A stretch of DNA of 64,000 nt, taken from the NCBI GenBank assembly GCA_039090855.1, contig CM077023.1, positions 77,847,127-77,911,126 on the forward strand. The letters are read 5' to 3'. Positions 51,491-63,079 of this stretch are shown piece after piece. The stretch's first letter is position 1. Each line of letters opens with the position of its first letter. The notes under the pieces are model-generated. The model saw nothing but the letters and a program-made list of their open reading frames with translations. It made no database searches and was not told the origin of the DNA. Made by a program: the position numbers and the translations under genes. The DNA is from Macrothele yani (Eukaryota > Arthropoda > Arachnida > Araneae > Macrothelidae).

Positions 51491-51550
51491 CCGTATGTAC
51501 TCGCATATAAGTCGAAAATTTTTGGAGGAATTCCTGCTTTCAGAGTTGAG
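51491..51550 (+). mobile_element. Orphan Tigger/pogo terminus of the type at 26237
   Basis: ACCGTATGTACTCGCATATA then AGTCGA is the inverted form of the terminus at 26208-26237 (TCGACTTATACGCGAGTATA). It reads as a left end with no partner found in the surrounding sequence. Confidence 0.5.
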
Positions 51551-52699
51551 AGATCGTCTTATGCGTGGGCCAATAAAAAACTTCTGTGAATTCTCCCGTG
51601 GAATTTACCAACGGATTTGTTTACGTTTTAGATCGCGACACAGACCCGTGTAGCACAAATTGGTTGTTTCAACGTTTAGAAATGGTTAACGGGTTGGTTG
51701 TAGAAACGTGAAAAAGAATACATTAAAAAAACACCAAGATGTCTGGTGGATAAACCATTTTTAACTTTTATGAAACGTTGAAAAACTGTTTTCTAACGTA
51801 TTTAAAGTAACTCCGAAAGGTAGATTTTTGATTAAATAGGGGTTGATATAGCGTTTTCATTGTACCTTACGGCTTCTGCATTCATATAGCATTTAACAAA
51901 CAAAAATTCCTGCAGTTAAAGGGATCATTGCATGCGCTTGTAGATGGTAGATTGTCAGTAAAGTCCCTCGGTATACTACCTGCTATGCTTTAAATATGCC
52001 AATACTTATTTGGGAGAAGATTCAAGCCTTTTCGTCAGTCTCTACAACAAGACTAACTTCTGGAGTAGCTGGAGCCAAAACAATTTAGAACTGTCGTTTT
52101 GTCCTAGAGATAAATAATTAATAACATTCATCGTAAAAAAACATCGCTCAGGTACAAGGTTATTTAAGCAACTCACATATCTTGTCAACAATGCAAAACG
52201 CAGTAGAAAATCTTGTGCCAATTTGAAGTTTTGCCACGTGGTTTCAATTAAACGGTTTTTCATGTAGACCAAAAGAGTGCGCTAGATTATGCTTAATGAA
52301 AGGAACTGGAATAGACTCAAGAAATAAAATATGTCTGCCAAAAAATTGAGGGGTTTTCAACACATAATAGTTTAAATCCTTTTAGAAATATAGTACTTAT
52401 GTAAAAAAGTTACCACTTTCTATTAAAATTAAGTGCGTTTATCATCAGTTTTTAAGTTTTGTTGATCGATGACATTGAGATCTGAGCCTGATTTTCAGCG
52501 TTTTAAAATCGTTTTAAAAACTCCACGATTTCAACACAAATGTATCAACTTACTAAAACGTTTCATAAACGTTCTGAAACGTCATCTGTTTTCACGTTCA
52601 GCTGTTAACCGCATACCTACGCTTTAAAAAAGTTTTAAACCAATCAGAACCAATTATCAACTACCAAACCCAAATTTGAACGTTCAAACAACGTTACTG

Positions 52700-52832
52700 T
52701 GCTACATGGGAGAGGCTTTCCGTATGTTGCCGCAAAACTATCGCGCAGTGACATGATCATATCCTCAATTCTGTCCACCACTTCAAGTTTAAATTCGGCA
52801 GTGTAACTGAAACGTTTCCTTTTCAGAGACAT
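52700..52832 (-). pseudogene. Tigger/pogo transposase N-terminal fragment
   Basis: The minus strand from the ATG at 52832 reads MSLKRKRFSYTAEFKLEVVD, then RIEDMIMSLRDSFAATYGKP. The KRKRFSYTAEFKLEVV start is the first helix-turn-helix of pogo/Tigger-type transposases. The reading frame continues upstream (to 53054) with sequence unlike the family, so the ATG at 52832 or 52835 is the likely start. The rest of the protein is lost. Confidence 0.65.
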
Positions 52833-53655
52833 CATGATTAGCAATGAAGGAAAACAGCAGCAACGACGTTCGCCAAAACAACGAAAGCAAACTAGATACA
52901 AGGTCGCGCACATGAAATCCGAAAGGAGAAATGCATAGGTTCGTGCGGCAAGCGCTGTGCGTACTTCTTTGGCTTTTTGCCAAAAAACAGAGCCGGCACG
53001 ACAGTCAGAGCTCTCCTCAACGATAACAAAATGACCCCTGCCGTCCCTCCCCACAACTATCCCGATCTTTCATTACGACATTCCTCCCCCTCCTCCCCGC
53101 TCCGTACAAACTCCTGAACTGAGGAAAATTCTTCCGAGGGAGTTCCTTTTCCAATTATTACACCTTTCCCTGCACAATCACGCTGCAGATTTTTTTAAAT
53201 CGGAAGGTCGTATATATATTTTTTATTATTTTTTTTTTTAATCGGCGTGTTAACCGCATCGGTGTATAATCCGCAAAACTTATAATTTTAACCTTTTTTA
53301 GCAGATAATCCGCGGATTATACGACGAAAATTACGGTACCATTCTTCCGATAATATCGCTGTTTGACGATATGATTCATGGACATTCCATTTCAAAACGA
53401 TATGATTGATAAATGATATGATCATTGAGACACCGAAATCCGCAGTCTGATTCGGAAAATATGCGGATCAAAATCGAAGGCCGAGAAATCGGCAGCGTCG
53501 CACTAAAAGGGTTTAACAAAAAAGGATACAAAATTGAGATTCTCCAAAACACACTGAATTCCGTAATTCTTCCAACCTGTCCGTAATTCCGTAATCTGAC
53601 AGTCGAAACCGTAATAATTACGGACAATTCGTAATAGTTGGCACCTCTGCTATTT

Positions 53656-54479
53656 GCTTCTAAATAACGCAGCATAGGATATTTAGATGTTGTGCTGTTA
53701 AATTTTATAACCAATAAGTTGGCACACAGAGATCCTAATGCCACAATGGCAAAAAAAATTAAACCCAGGGATAAAGAAAAAATAATGGAAGCAACAAGTG
53801 GGGAAAACGAACAGTTAATACGGAATACCATTTTGCCTGAGAGGCTACAATTCATATTAGTACTTCCAAAATCCGGAAGTCTTAAAATTGATTGGCTACG
53901 TTTGTGACGCAAACATTAGTACTGAACTTTTCTCGCAGGTCACAGTTCATTTCCACGCTACGTCAAATTACTTGTACGAGAAACAATTAGAGGAAGTTTT
54001 GTGTGCATGTGTGCTCATAAAATCCTCCTAACACTTTTTTGTCAACATAATTTATCATCCTGCGGCGAGTGGCATGTTTATACTTAACAATATCTTTACG
54101 AAGGGCAATATATTTGTGCGATGTTGATCAGGCAAAGTGCGAGAAAGGGTCTGGAGCCCACTCAGGTCATTTGCAGTAACTCCCCACAAATAACGTCATC
54201 CAAAACGGTGACAGAGGCTTTAGCGCCTGCACTGACAAACCTGAAACCAATAGAGCACGCACGGCAAAGATTTTCATCAGTAGTAACTAGGTAGATTTTT
54301 TTTTTTTTTTTTTTCGGCAATGTGAGGGTAAAGATGTGAAATGAATCATTTATGCAAATCTTGTGAGGTGCAGCAACGCAAGAAGAAGAATTGACGATTA
54401 CAAGAAAATTTCTACCCCGTCTAACTTTTGTTCTCGCAATTTTTTTTTTTTTCCTATGTATAAGCTGAAACCTTGGGAA
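53656..54479. other. Outer hAT interior, no clear protein
   Basis: The 178-codon minus ORF (53912-53376) is hydrophobic but crosses the inner hAT terminus and has no recognised motif, so it is probably fortuitous. Nothing else recognised. Confidence 0.4.
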
Positions 54480-54730
54480 AAATTACGGGAGAATGATAAA
54501 TTTTATATTTCTTATTCTAAATAACGGAGATATTTGCGTTTTTACGGAAAACGGTTCTACTATGCACAAAAATTCAAAAAATATCTTCTAATCTATCAGA
54601 AACAAAAAAAAATTGAAACTTTCAGGGGTTTTTTTATAACTTGGAGGCAGCTACCCGTAAAAAAAAAAAAAAATCGCACAAATCGGAGATGTGTTGGTGG
54701 AAAATTATTTCAATATCTGACGATTTTGCG
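54480..54730 (+). repeat. Dispersed repeat, copy 2 (inverted partner at 26229-26440)
   Basis: It contains TCTAAATAACGGAGATATTT, AAAATTGAAACTTTCAGGGG, GGCAGCTACCC and GGTGGAAAATTA, matching copy 1 on the opposite strand in the same order. Its inner part includes T and A homopolymers. Confidence 0.7.
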
Positions 54731-55790
54731 TGGAATGACCCAGATGTGAAAATCTATGGTTCTGGGCGTCGGACTACCCTATTTTTCGCAACCAGCCAGC
54801 TCTTGCAGTAATTGGAATATCGTCTTAAAATAGCTATAAATAAATTTCTTCATGCATTATGAAATAGAAATATGACAGAATAAAAAAAAATCTCTTTCCG
54901 GCCGTAAAACCGGAAGACAACGAATCTAGAAAACGGCCGTGAAATCTGGGAAATATGGTAGGTATGCAATAGTACCAGCTTCATTGCATGGTATTTTTCA
55001 TATATTTTTTGTCAAAATACTCGTAAGTACTATGAAAAAAATTAATCTTTCCCCCTCTTTGAAGAATCTTCCTATTTCATAATATTTTCCCTGTTCTAAC
55101 ATTTGAAGGTACATACTTTTCCAACTGTACCAATTCTGCTACAGAATTACAAAAGCGAAGCTTTAGTTCGTAAGTGATACGAACCTTTTTCAAAATAAAT
55201 TAGGTGCCCTCAATTTGCAACATTCATCCACACTGCTGTTGAAGGGGAAGGGGGGGGGATTTATTAGGATGACCAACATCCGACAAAATAAAATGTTTTT
55301 GTACGGTTTGATAAGACACGTAGAACATGCAAAGGGGGGGGGGGAGCTCAACTTCTAAAGTTTCCAATGAATTTCGGCAAAATTTAAAATGGAACGTTAT
55401 TTTCATATATCTTGCCCACTGTAAAAATTTCAGTCGGTTATTTAAAAAATTGAGGAAATAGCTTCTTCATAATTTTTTTCCCAGTCTACACAGAGAACCG
55501 GGGCACCTACTCAGGAACAAATGACTGCCTCTCTTCGCGAACGCCAGCAGAAAAGAGCCTGCGAAATGGGTGTGTGATTAATGGCTTTCTTTCACGCTTT
55601 GACGTGTATGTTTGTTCGGTTGTAGTTTAGATCATCTGGAGACGGGAAAAACCGCAAAGAGACGCACTCCCCTGCACAGCTGCACTTTAATCGGTGGGTG
55701 GGTTACGAAGTTGCCTCGAAGGATAAAACAACTCGGAATTATTTTAAAACTTAGCAATACAGAAATATATTTTACAATAGTATGAAACAA
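54731..55790. other. Outer hAT interior, no recognised gene
   Basis: AT-rich with G runs near 55249 and 55335. No protein recognised; the hAT termini begin near 55790. Confidence 0.4.
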
Positions 55791-56164
55791 AATATTTTTC
55801 TGGCAAAATAAAAAATTCCCTGCCTTTATAGTTCCCTGATAAAAAATTCCCTGATTTTTACGGAAAAACACAATTTTCCCTGAGTTTTCCCTGATTTTTG
55901 GAACAATTTTCAAATTCCCTGAGAATTCCCGGTTTTCCAGGTTGCGTGGGAACCCAGTACAATGAAACAGAAAATATATCTGATGTTGATTTAGTGCTTT
56001 CTTCCAGAATGCCTACTAAAGAATGGAGAAAAATTGACCTCAATAAAGGAATGCCTTTCGTATCCTTCACTGGCAATCAAGAAATAGTTCATGATGTAAG
56101 TGGTAATAATCCTTTCCAAATATATTCTCTCTTAGTCAATAATCCAGAGCTGCCAGATGCATGA

Positions 56165-58070
56165 TTAAAAAGTTGAAGAACTTGCAATTAAAATTGACAT
56201 TTATTTACAAATTAAAAGTACAGATAAAATCACACGTACTGGCAAGCACTTTCAAAGCTACCTTAGCTTCATCATCGGGCCAAATGCACGAAAGAACGGG
56301 TACAGGCAGTTATATACAATCATGAAACTATACAAATGACTGGTGTTGCCAAACTGAAAATGGGGTACTACAAATAATAATGATAGGTAAATGGAACTTA
56401 CGTATCTGGAGAATTACAAGGTGTTACACTCAGCTGATTCAACAGCAGGATCCAAGGGCAAGGTATGGTCACAGGCAAGGCAGCATTACAACAGCTGGAG
56501 GAAAAGCGTGTTATACAAAGACTTTCCGCAAGTAACAGAGAATGTTTATCAAGGGCAGAAACTAGTAGCGTGGTACGACTCCAGTCTGGGAGCGTGGTAC
56601 GACTCCAGTCTGGTTCACCATGCCCAACTGTGCAAGCTAAGGCAGAAGACGTTGAACCGATTCGTACTGCGTATTTGTGCTCCGCATCACGCACTTCTAC
56701 CGAACGTAGAGTAGAGCCTATGTAAGAGGTGTCCTCAGAGTCCGGTGTATCAGGCACGAGTGGAATATTACAAACACCATGTCTGTGTAATGGGTGGACA
56801 TTGTCTTGATTTTTGCACAACAGATTAAATAAATTATAGGTACCTATTCCAAACCAGGTGCGAAACTTAGCACAGTTATTCCTGAGAATGTTAATAATGG
56901 ATGGATTGTAATCAATCGCACCCATATTTCGTGTAGTGGGTGACTCCCTTTGCAACGTCATGAAGTGGAGGCGATTCATCCTTCTGTCTAGGCGAAATAT
57001 ATTGTCAGAGGAATAGCCAAACTTGGAAGCAATGGTCAAAATCATCTGAAATTCCGCACATTGTAGACAAGAGTTCGAAGAGTTGTAAATTATGTAAACA
57101 CTTGAGTAAAAATCTAAACGCAGCTAGCTTATGGCTCCAGGGGTATGAAGAGTCTCCAGGAATATATACGGGACACACAGATGGTTTTCTATACACCGAG
57201 AATTGTAAACCTGTAGGACTATGAAAGAAGAAAGTCCAAAAAAGGGGGAGAGCCCTGTACCTCCAACTCAATCGTTAAATTAATCGTGGGATCCTGAGAG
57301 GATAAAAATCTGTAAAGGAATGCAATTGTTCAATACAGAAAGACCAAAAAACCAGAATGTCATCTGCATAACAGATATACATAAGGGATTTGTAAGGAAA
57401 AACTGAAAGAGCGGTATCTTCTAAGTCTTGCAAAAGAAACTCTGCAACAGGAGATAGGTGGGAACCCATAGGTGTTCCCCCTTTTGTTGGCAGATGACAT
57501 TGTTAAATTTTAAAAAGCAACGTGAGGCCATGAGCTGTAAAGCTCACATTATAGCCTTTAACTTCAAGAGGAGAAAGACCAGGGTAAGTGGAAAGCTTCT
57601 TCTCCATAATGCTATGTACGGCAGGGGATCGAAACATTTGGAAATAATGACTCCACATCCAGAGAAGCCATAACAAATTTGCCTTGAAAAGAGAAAGCCT
57701 TAATGATATCCACGGCTTGGGTAGAGCTTCTGATAGAACGTGTTAAAGATCGTGTCAGAGGAGCCAAAAACTTCACTAAAGCAGACTCTAGGGGATGCGA
57801 CGGGCTACTTGTTCTGGAGAATAGGGGACGAATACGATAACGTGGCTTGTGTAACCAAAGGCGAGCCCGGTATTCTGGGTCCAAGGGGCTGATGTATATT
57901 TCATACACGAGACTGATGAAGGAAAAAAAAAGACTGAACTTTTTAATCGCACAGGTGAAAAATAAGAACGTGCTACAAAACAGCGTGATTATAAGGCAGC
58001 GTGAGCAAGAAAAATTGCTCACTGAAATTTATTACGTAAATATTAAGCTGGAGCACATCACTGTATTCAT
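56165..58070 (-). pseudogene. Penelope-like element: reverse transcriptase plus GIY-YIG endonuclease
   Basis: The minus strand, from 58070 downward: YRIRPLFSRTSSPSHPLESA, FLAPLTRSLTRSIRSSTQAV, GKFVMASLDVESLFPNVSI (motif A with Asp); MGSHLSPVAEFLLQDLEDTA (motif B, 57469); LMYICYADDILVFW (motif C); FSVYRKPSVCPVYIPGDSSY, PWSHKLAAFRFLLK (thumb); then in the 215-codon ORF 57045-56398 a linker, HRHGVCNIPLVPD, SYIGSTLRSVEVRDAEHKYA and ALACTVGHGEPDWSRTTLPD. Order, motifs and the GVCNIP/YIG pair are those of a Penelope-like element. The blocks are in different frames, so it is inactive. An 18-residue region is locally duplicated (PDWSRTTLPDWSRTTLL). The hammerhead-like motif at 56234-56281 lies just downstream. 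Confidence 0.9.
56234..56281 (-). ncRNA. Hammerhead-like core downstream of Penelope GIY-YIG
   Basis: The minus strand reads CCCGATGATGAAGCTAAGGT, AGCTTTGAAAGTGC. CCGATGA is one mismatch from CUGANGA, AAGCTA/TAGCTT form helix II around AGG, and GAAA follows. Helix III (GTGC...GTAC) is only partly convincing. Its position, after the GIY-YIG domain, equals that of the motif in the 20.8-kb palindrome. Confidence 0.3.
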
Positions 58071-58073
58071 ATT

Positions 58074-60078
58074 ATCATCATCATCATTGTCAACCATTAT
58101 CAATCCACTGCTGGACGAAGGTCTCCCTAAGTTTCCTCCACAACGGTCTGTCTTGTGCCAGTCTCCTCCATGTCACTCCCGCGTACTTTCAAATTTCATC
58201 CACCCATCTCCCATGTGGTCTTCTTCTGGGTCTTTTCCTGTCCCTTGGAATCCAATCTAAAATTTTGGCTGTCCATCGACGGTCTGTCCTTCTGGCAGTA
58301 TGTCCAGCCCATTGCCATTTCAGGGATTTAACTCTGATCATGATGTCTTCCACTCTTGTCATTTTTCGGATCCACGAGTTCCTCTTCTTATCTCTCCTGG
58401 TTATACCAAGCATGCACCTCTCCATGCCTCTTTGAGTTGTCTGCAGCCTTTGTATGTCTCTTTTAGTTAAGGTCCACATCTCTGAACCATACGTCAGCAC
58501 TGGAAGGATTCATTGATCAAACACTTTTCTTTTAAGACATAATGGCATATTTCTCTTGAAAATTATGCTGTTTCTTCCAAAAGCTCTCCAGGCAAGTTTT
58601 GTACGCCAATTAATTTCTTCATCAATGTGACCCTCACTTGATATCGGCTGTTCGAGATAAATGTACGTGTCTGTTATCTCTAGCTTTTCTCCATCAATCG
58701 ATCTTCATTTCTTGTAAAAGCATTGAATATCACTTTTGTCTTCTGAAAGTTCATTTTTAATCCCACTTCTTTACTCTTGTCAGAGAGTTCCTGGATCATA
58801 CTCTGCAGCTCTGATGGGGTAGTTGCAAAAATGACTTACATCATCAGCAAAACGAAGGTGAGTTAGATAATCTCCATTAATCTTTATCCCTTTGTTTTCC
58901 CAGTTCAGTGATTGAAAGACATTTTCCAATGTGGCATTAAAGAGCTTCGGAGATATGGTGTCACCTTGTCTCACTCCCTTTTACAATTTTTATATGTGTT
59001 GTATTTTCAAACAGCAGAATCTTTGCACTTGCATAGATGTTATTAATAATATTAATGTATGCATCTTCAATACCGCAGGATTTCAGAGCCATTGTAACTG
59101 CTGATGGTTTCACCGAATCAAAGGCTTTTTCATAATCGATAAAAGCCATGCACAATGGAAGTTCATATTCCCTCGCTCTTTCAATTAGTTCTCTCAGTAC
59201 GTGGAGATGATTTATTGTGCTGTAGCTACTCCTGAATCCAGCTTGTTCTCTCGGTTGAGCCATATCCAGTGTTACCTTCAAACAGTGTGAAAGAACTTTA
59301 GTGAAGATTTTATAAACCACTGATAGAAGGCTGATAGGTCTGTAGTTCCTGAGATCCCCAATGTCACCTTTTTTATGTAGCAGGATCATTGTAGCGTTGT
59401 TCCAATCCTCAGGAATCTTCCCTTCATTAAGGCATCGAGTGGAAATTTGGGCGAGTACTGTTTCGATTTCTCCACTTGCTTCTTGTATGATGTCTACAGT
59501 AATTTCATCTTCTCCTGGAGCTTTTCCCCGCATCATATTCTTGATTGCATGTGCAACTTCTGCTGGGAGGACTGGAAAATCTCTGGTACCAGTACCTTTC
59601 ATGATATCTGGAGTACATGTATCATCCCTTTCATATAATTTGGGGTAGAAATCTTTCACTCTTGTCAAATCTTCACCTCTATTTCTTGTTACAGAACCAT
59701 TTTCTTTTCTCAGTGCCATAATCTGTTTTCTTCCCTTACTGAGATGTCCCTTTGCTATCTTTAGGCTTTGGTTGTTTTCAATTGCTTTCCTCATTAGTTC
59801 ACAGTTGAATTTCCTTACGTCTTTAGTGATACTTTTTCGTACTGTCTTGCATAGCTCTATATATTCCACTTAGGAAGTCACATCTTCTTTAGCTGTCCTT
59901 ATCTCTCTTCTTTTTGCATCAACATTTTGGTTTTTCCTGATAATTTGTTCACATGCAACTTGTTCTTAGACCCAGCTAATTTTGTTGCTGTTTCCATAAG
60001 AGCTTTGGTTACTTTTCTGTTAACTTCAGAAATATCCACTTCTTCCGATGTTAGGCCTTCTAAAGCAGAGAATCTGTT
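58074..60078 (-). mobile_element. RTE-like LINE copy E, 5' truncated
   Basis: Minus strand, from AAGCAGAGAATCTG (60078, in the linker after the endonuclease) to the ATC tail at 58074-58087. It matches copy C throughout. The 5' boundary lies beside a TATATGTATATATATA stretch, similar to the boundary of copy D. Confidence 0.9.
58189..59869 (-). pseudogene. Reverse transcriptase of RTE copy E, inactivated
   Basis: The main block 59869-58961 encodes the linker and RT start: YRPISLLSVVYKIFTKVLSH, CMAFIDYEKAFDSVKPSAVT (motif A Asp kept). A 9-bp loss removes YEN in NNIYASAKILLF, and a one-base change of frame occurs at the KGSETR end near 58980. Motif B and most of C are in block 58974-58780, where LRFADDVSHFCNYP shows a frameshift right after the ADD. 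The last block 58500-58189 has SEMWTLTKRDIQRLQTTQ and RNSWIRKMTRVEDIMIRV. No endonuclease remains. Confidence 0.9.
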
Positions 60079-60179
60079 TATATGTATATATATAAATCAA
60101 AGGCAACAAGTAAATATAAGCGGTTTTGAAATTCGAAAGCACCAAAAGCTGCATTACAGACAAAACAAAATTAATATAT

Positions 60180-60395
60180 AAATCACCTTAATACTGAAGA
60201 TGTAAATACAATACTGCAAGACCAAATAAGGATTACCGACCACGGAGAGAAGAAGAGAGGGATATAGAGCTATGGTAAGCTGTACTCCGTGGCTTTGTCA
60301 AGGGCCAGGCACAGACAACACCCTTCCTACCTCTATAGAGACCTGAAAAGTGAGGGTTTCTGCACTAATCTAGTCTGCAACGCAGAGAACTGTTC
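60180..60395 (-). repeat. Dispersed repeat, copy 2 (inverted partner 38090-38318)
   Basis: Same words as the copy at 38 kb on the opposite strand. It lies between RTE copy E and the following Penelope element and could be the upstream terminal part of that Penelope element, though no motif proves it. Confidence 0.8.
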
Positions 60396-60474
60396 TCTTA
60401 CTCCCCCACCAGGGTTGTTCCAGAGGTAATAAGGGTAGGAGGCTAGTAAAGTATTCTAGCCCTACAGATTTTTC

Positions 60475-63075
60475 AGTTTTGAAGCAGTCTCTTGAAGACT
60501 TCAAGAATTATCCCAATTTCATAAAAAGAACAGTTGCATTTCTCAAATCAATAAAACACTCTGTATTAAAATGTTTTTTTTTTCAAACCTGGATTTCCTT
60601 TTACGGTAATGTAGATCTACAGGTTTTTCTTCTTGTTCTAGATGTGCTTAAATTTATTCTAAAAACAAAATTCCCTCCAAACCAGCTTCTAAGAACTACA
60701 TTACCATCAGGTTCCTTAATAAAAGCTACATGATAGTCTTAGAATTAGAAGAATTTTTATAATAATGCTAGCAGTTTTCCCATTTCTAAGCATCAAACAG
60801 CAGCTAGCTTTAAATATGTTAAACCCTTGGGTTCTGATGTCAAAAATTACAAATCACATGCCTCTCTTAAAAACCTGGCTGATTTAAGCTGTGAATGTTC
60901 TTCATACCAGGGTACAATAATTTTTTATAACTTTCATAAACATGCTGTCACAGGTAATCTGGATTTTAATCATAACCCCAATCTCAGGAAGCTTTTGGGA
61001 TTAGGGGCTAAGGTTAGACTCTCCTTCACCTTTCTAAAGAGAGAATTAAGTTTGACTTTTGTCAGGATTTGAATAAGTACATTGTTAAAACTAGTCTTTC
61101 CCACAATATGCCAGTTGAAGCTTTTGCTGAATGGAAAGGTAAAGTTCTAAAAGATTTTCAAGTAAATTTAACTAACCTAAATTTTTCTCAAGATAATAGC
61201 TTGTTTTTCAATAAAGAATTAAAACAGTCTCTCTATAATTTACAACAGCTGATAAAGCTAGTAATAACTTTGCAATAATATGTAAGAAATTTTATTATGA
61301 CCTAATTTAATAGTGAGCTTCATAACAAAACCACCTACTCCATTCTCCTGTTTCTGGTAAGGAACTTGCTAATAAGTTCAAGGCTTTTCACAAGGAGCTT
61401 CCACTTAGATTGGATAGAAGTTATGAACCTGAATTTCCTTACCTTTTTGCTACGGCAAAATTCCATAAGGAACTGGTGCAATTTAGGTTTATAGCTAGTG
61501 GGACAAAAAGTCACAAGAAGGCAATAGATAACTACTTTGAGTCAGTTTTGAAGCAGGTTTTAAGTCGAGTTAAGTCTTGTACAAATTTCACAAGGTTCCC
61601 ACTCAAAAGTAATAAAAAAATTCCCTGACTTTTCCAGGTTCTCCAGGTGGTTTTTTAAAGTTTTCCAGAGAGGCATGTTGCAAAGAATTGTTACATTTCA
61701 TTCCATTCCATTCATTTTTCTCACCAAAGCACAAACTTGTACATTCTTTACGTAATTTGTCTTTATAAAATTACCTGCTTTTCATTAATAACAACTAACT
61801 GTGCTCATTATTTTCTGTACCAAAGTTCCGTGAACTTTTGTGAATACTACCCACACAGAATTTGTAAATGCATTCCCATAGAAACAGGTCATGTGTAAGA
61901 AAAAATGTGTCAGTTGAATAGTTTCAGTTTTTGTATAACACAGTGCAGCTAAGCTTAATGATGAAATGGCTCTGTTCAAAGGAACATGTTTCAAGAGAAC
62001 CAACAGACAAAGGACTTTGATCCATCATTTGGTTGGTTCTCTTGTGAAGTGTTTCTTCAAGCAGGAGCCACTGTGCCTAATTGTTCCATGTTATAACAAC
62101 TGCCTGCAGAAATTGAACAAAAGCTTAATAACTGGCAATTTTAAAAATTCAATTTTGCATCTTTTTTTTTTTTTGAGAATAAAGGAAATACTTAATATAA
62201 CTGAAAGTAAGATCTACCAAATTCTAGGCAGGCAGTAATTGCAAGCAAAAGTTGGAAATCTTGAAAAAATAATTTTTTTTTTTTTTTGGCAAAATAAAGT
62301 ATCCATTGATTTTTACAAAAAAAAAAGGGGTAATTTTCCCTGAGTTTTCCCTGACTTTTACAAAAAAGGGTATTTTTCCCTGAGTTTTCCCTGATTTTTG
62401 GAACCATTTTCAAATTCCCTGAGAATTCCAGGTTTTCCCTGTTTTCCAGGTTGAGTGGGAACCCTGATTTCAGCAGTATAGATTTTTGGATAATTATAAT
62501 AGCAATGCAGAGGTTATCTCTGACATCCTTACTTTTAAGCCTGTAAATATAGATAGCTATGACTTTGAAAATTTGTATACCAGCCTCCCAATAGATAAGA
62601 TTATTCTTACACTCAAATTACTTTTTGTGGAGTTTAAGGTATCTGACATAATTTCAGAAAGCCCTGGAATATTTTGTTAAATTGCTGTCTTAAAAATAAT
62701 TATATCTTTTTCTGTTATAATGTTCTACAAACAAGTAAATGGTATTCCTATGGATTGCTAGCATTCTATCAGCGTTTGCAATCTGTTCCTGTTCTTCAAA
62801 GAATTTCTGTTCATTAAGAACAACCCTTCTAAAAGCGACAGCTATCTTTACACTTACAGATATATAAGTGATCTTCTCTGCATAAATAGTTCTGGAGTAC
62901 TTGAACCTGATTTTCCTGAAATATATCCAGAATGCCTTAAATTAATTAAAACTAATACTAATAACCAATAACTTGATTTTCTGGATTTATCTATTAATCT
63001 TAATAGTGAGAACCCTGTTATTAGCTTGTATGATAAGAGAAATAACTTCAGTTTTAAAATTCATAAATGTGGCGG
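60475..63075 (+). pseudogene. Penelope-like element reverse transcriptase, split by a small hAT element
   Basis: On the plus strand: an N-terminal region with PVEAFAEWKGKVLKDFQVNL and the EFPYLFATAKFHKE block (61410-61520), then VQFRFIASGTKSHKKAIDNY. After the 61591-62465 insertion the frame continues with NSNAEVISDILTFKPVNIDS, YDFENLYTSLPIDKIILTLK (motif A), NGIPMDC (motif B near 62743) and YRYISDLLCINSSGVLEPDF (motif C near 62855, where the usual first Asp of the YIDD-type motif is Ser). LDFLDLSINLNSENPVISLY is the thumb. Stops and frameshifts are present and no GIY-YIG follows. It resembles the fragment at 24.2-25.1 kb in style (KFHK...FRFI), so these may be one subfamily. Confidence 0.85.
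61591..62465. mobile_element. Small non-autonomous relative of the outer hAT element (875 bp)
   Basis: The ends CAAGGTTCCCACTCAAAAG and CTTTTGAGTGGGAAC-type inverted GAGTGGGAACCCTG match the 47981-55956 element, and the first and last about 150 bases share its TTCCCTGA/TTTTCCAGG word order. The interior has no transposase. The flanks share ATTTCA, consistent with an eroded target duplication, and the Penelope RT frame continues across it. Confidence 0.85.
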
Positions 63076-63079
63076 CTCC

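Larger units (their letters stand above)
50768..53340 (-). mobile_element. Tigger/pogo-like element, internally decayed
   Basis: The left end CAATTTTCGGCGTATTATCC and the right end, inverted, AATTTTCGTCGTATAATCCG match well. Subterminal copies of GTATAATCC words occur near 50835, 50875, 53265 and 53305. The interior holds an N-terminal transposase fragment on the minus strand but no complete DDE domain, and a tRNA-like segment (50980-51271). Confidence 0.65.
48915..53647 (-). mobile_element. Inner hAT element with perfect 8-bp flanking repeat
   Basis: The left end CAGAGGGGCCAACC and the right end GTTGGCACCTC are inverted. TGCTATTT occurs immediately before (48907-48914) and after (53648-53655), a perfect 8-bp duplication if the right end is placed at 53647. 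It lies wholly inside the outer hAT element and itself contains hAT, piggyBac and Tigger sequences. Confidence 0.75.
47981..55956. mobile_element. Outer hAT-type element of a nested composite (about 8 kb)
   Basis: The left end CAGGGTTCCCACTCAAAAG and the right end GCGTGGGAACCC are inverted. Both termini carry runs of TTCCCTGA and TTTTCCAGG words; the right end has TTTTCCCTGAGTTTTCCCTG. The short element at 61591-62465 has the same ends and similar internal flanks, which confirms this as one family. Flanking bases (ATTACAAC and AGTACAAT) agree only partly as a target duplication. Most of the interior is later insertions (48915-53647 and others). Confidence 0.75.

Noticed and set aside
53376..53912. 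178-codon minus-strand ORF with apparent membrane segments
   Set aside because: It crosses the terminus of the inner hAT element and has no conserved motif; the hydrophobicity follows from A-rich plus-strand sequence read in antisense.
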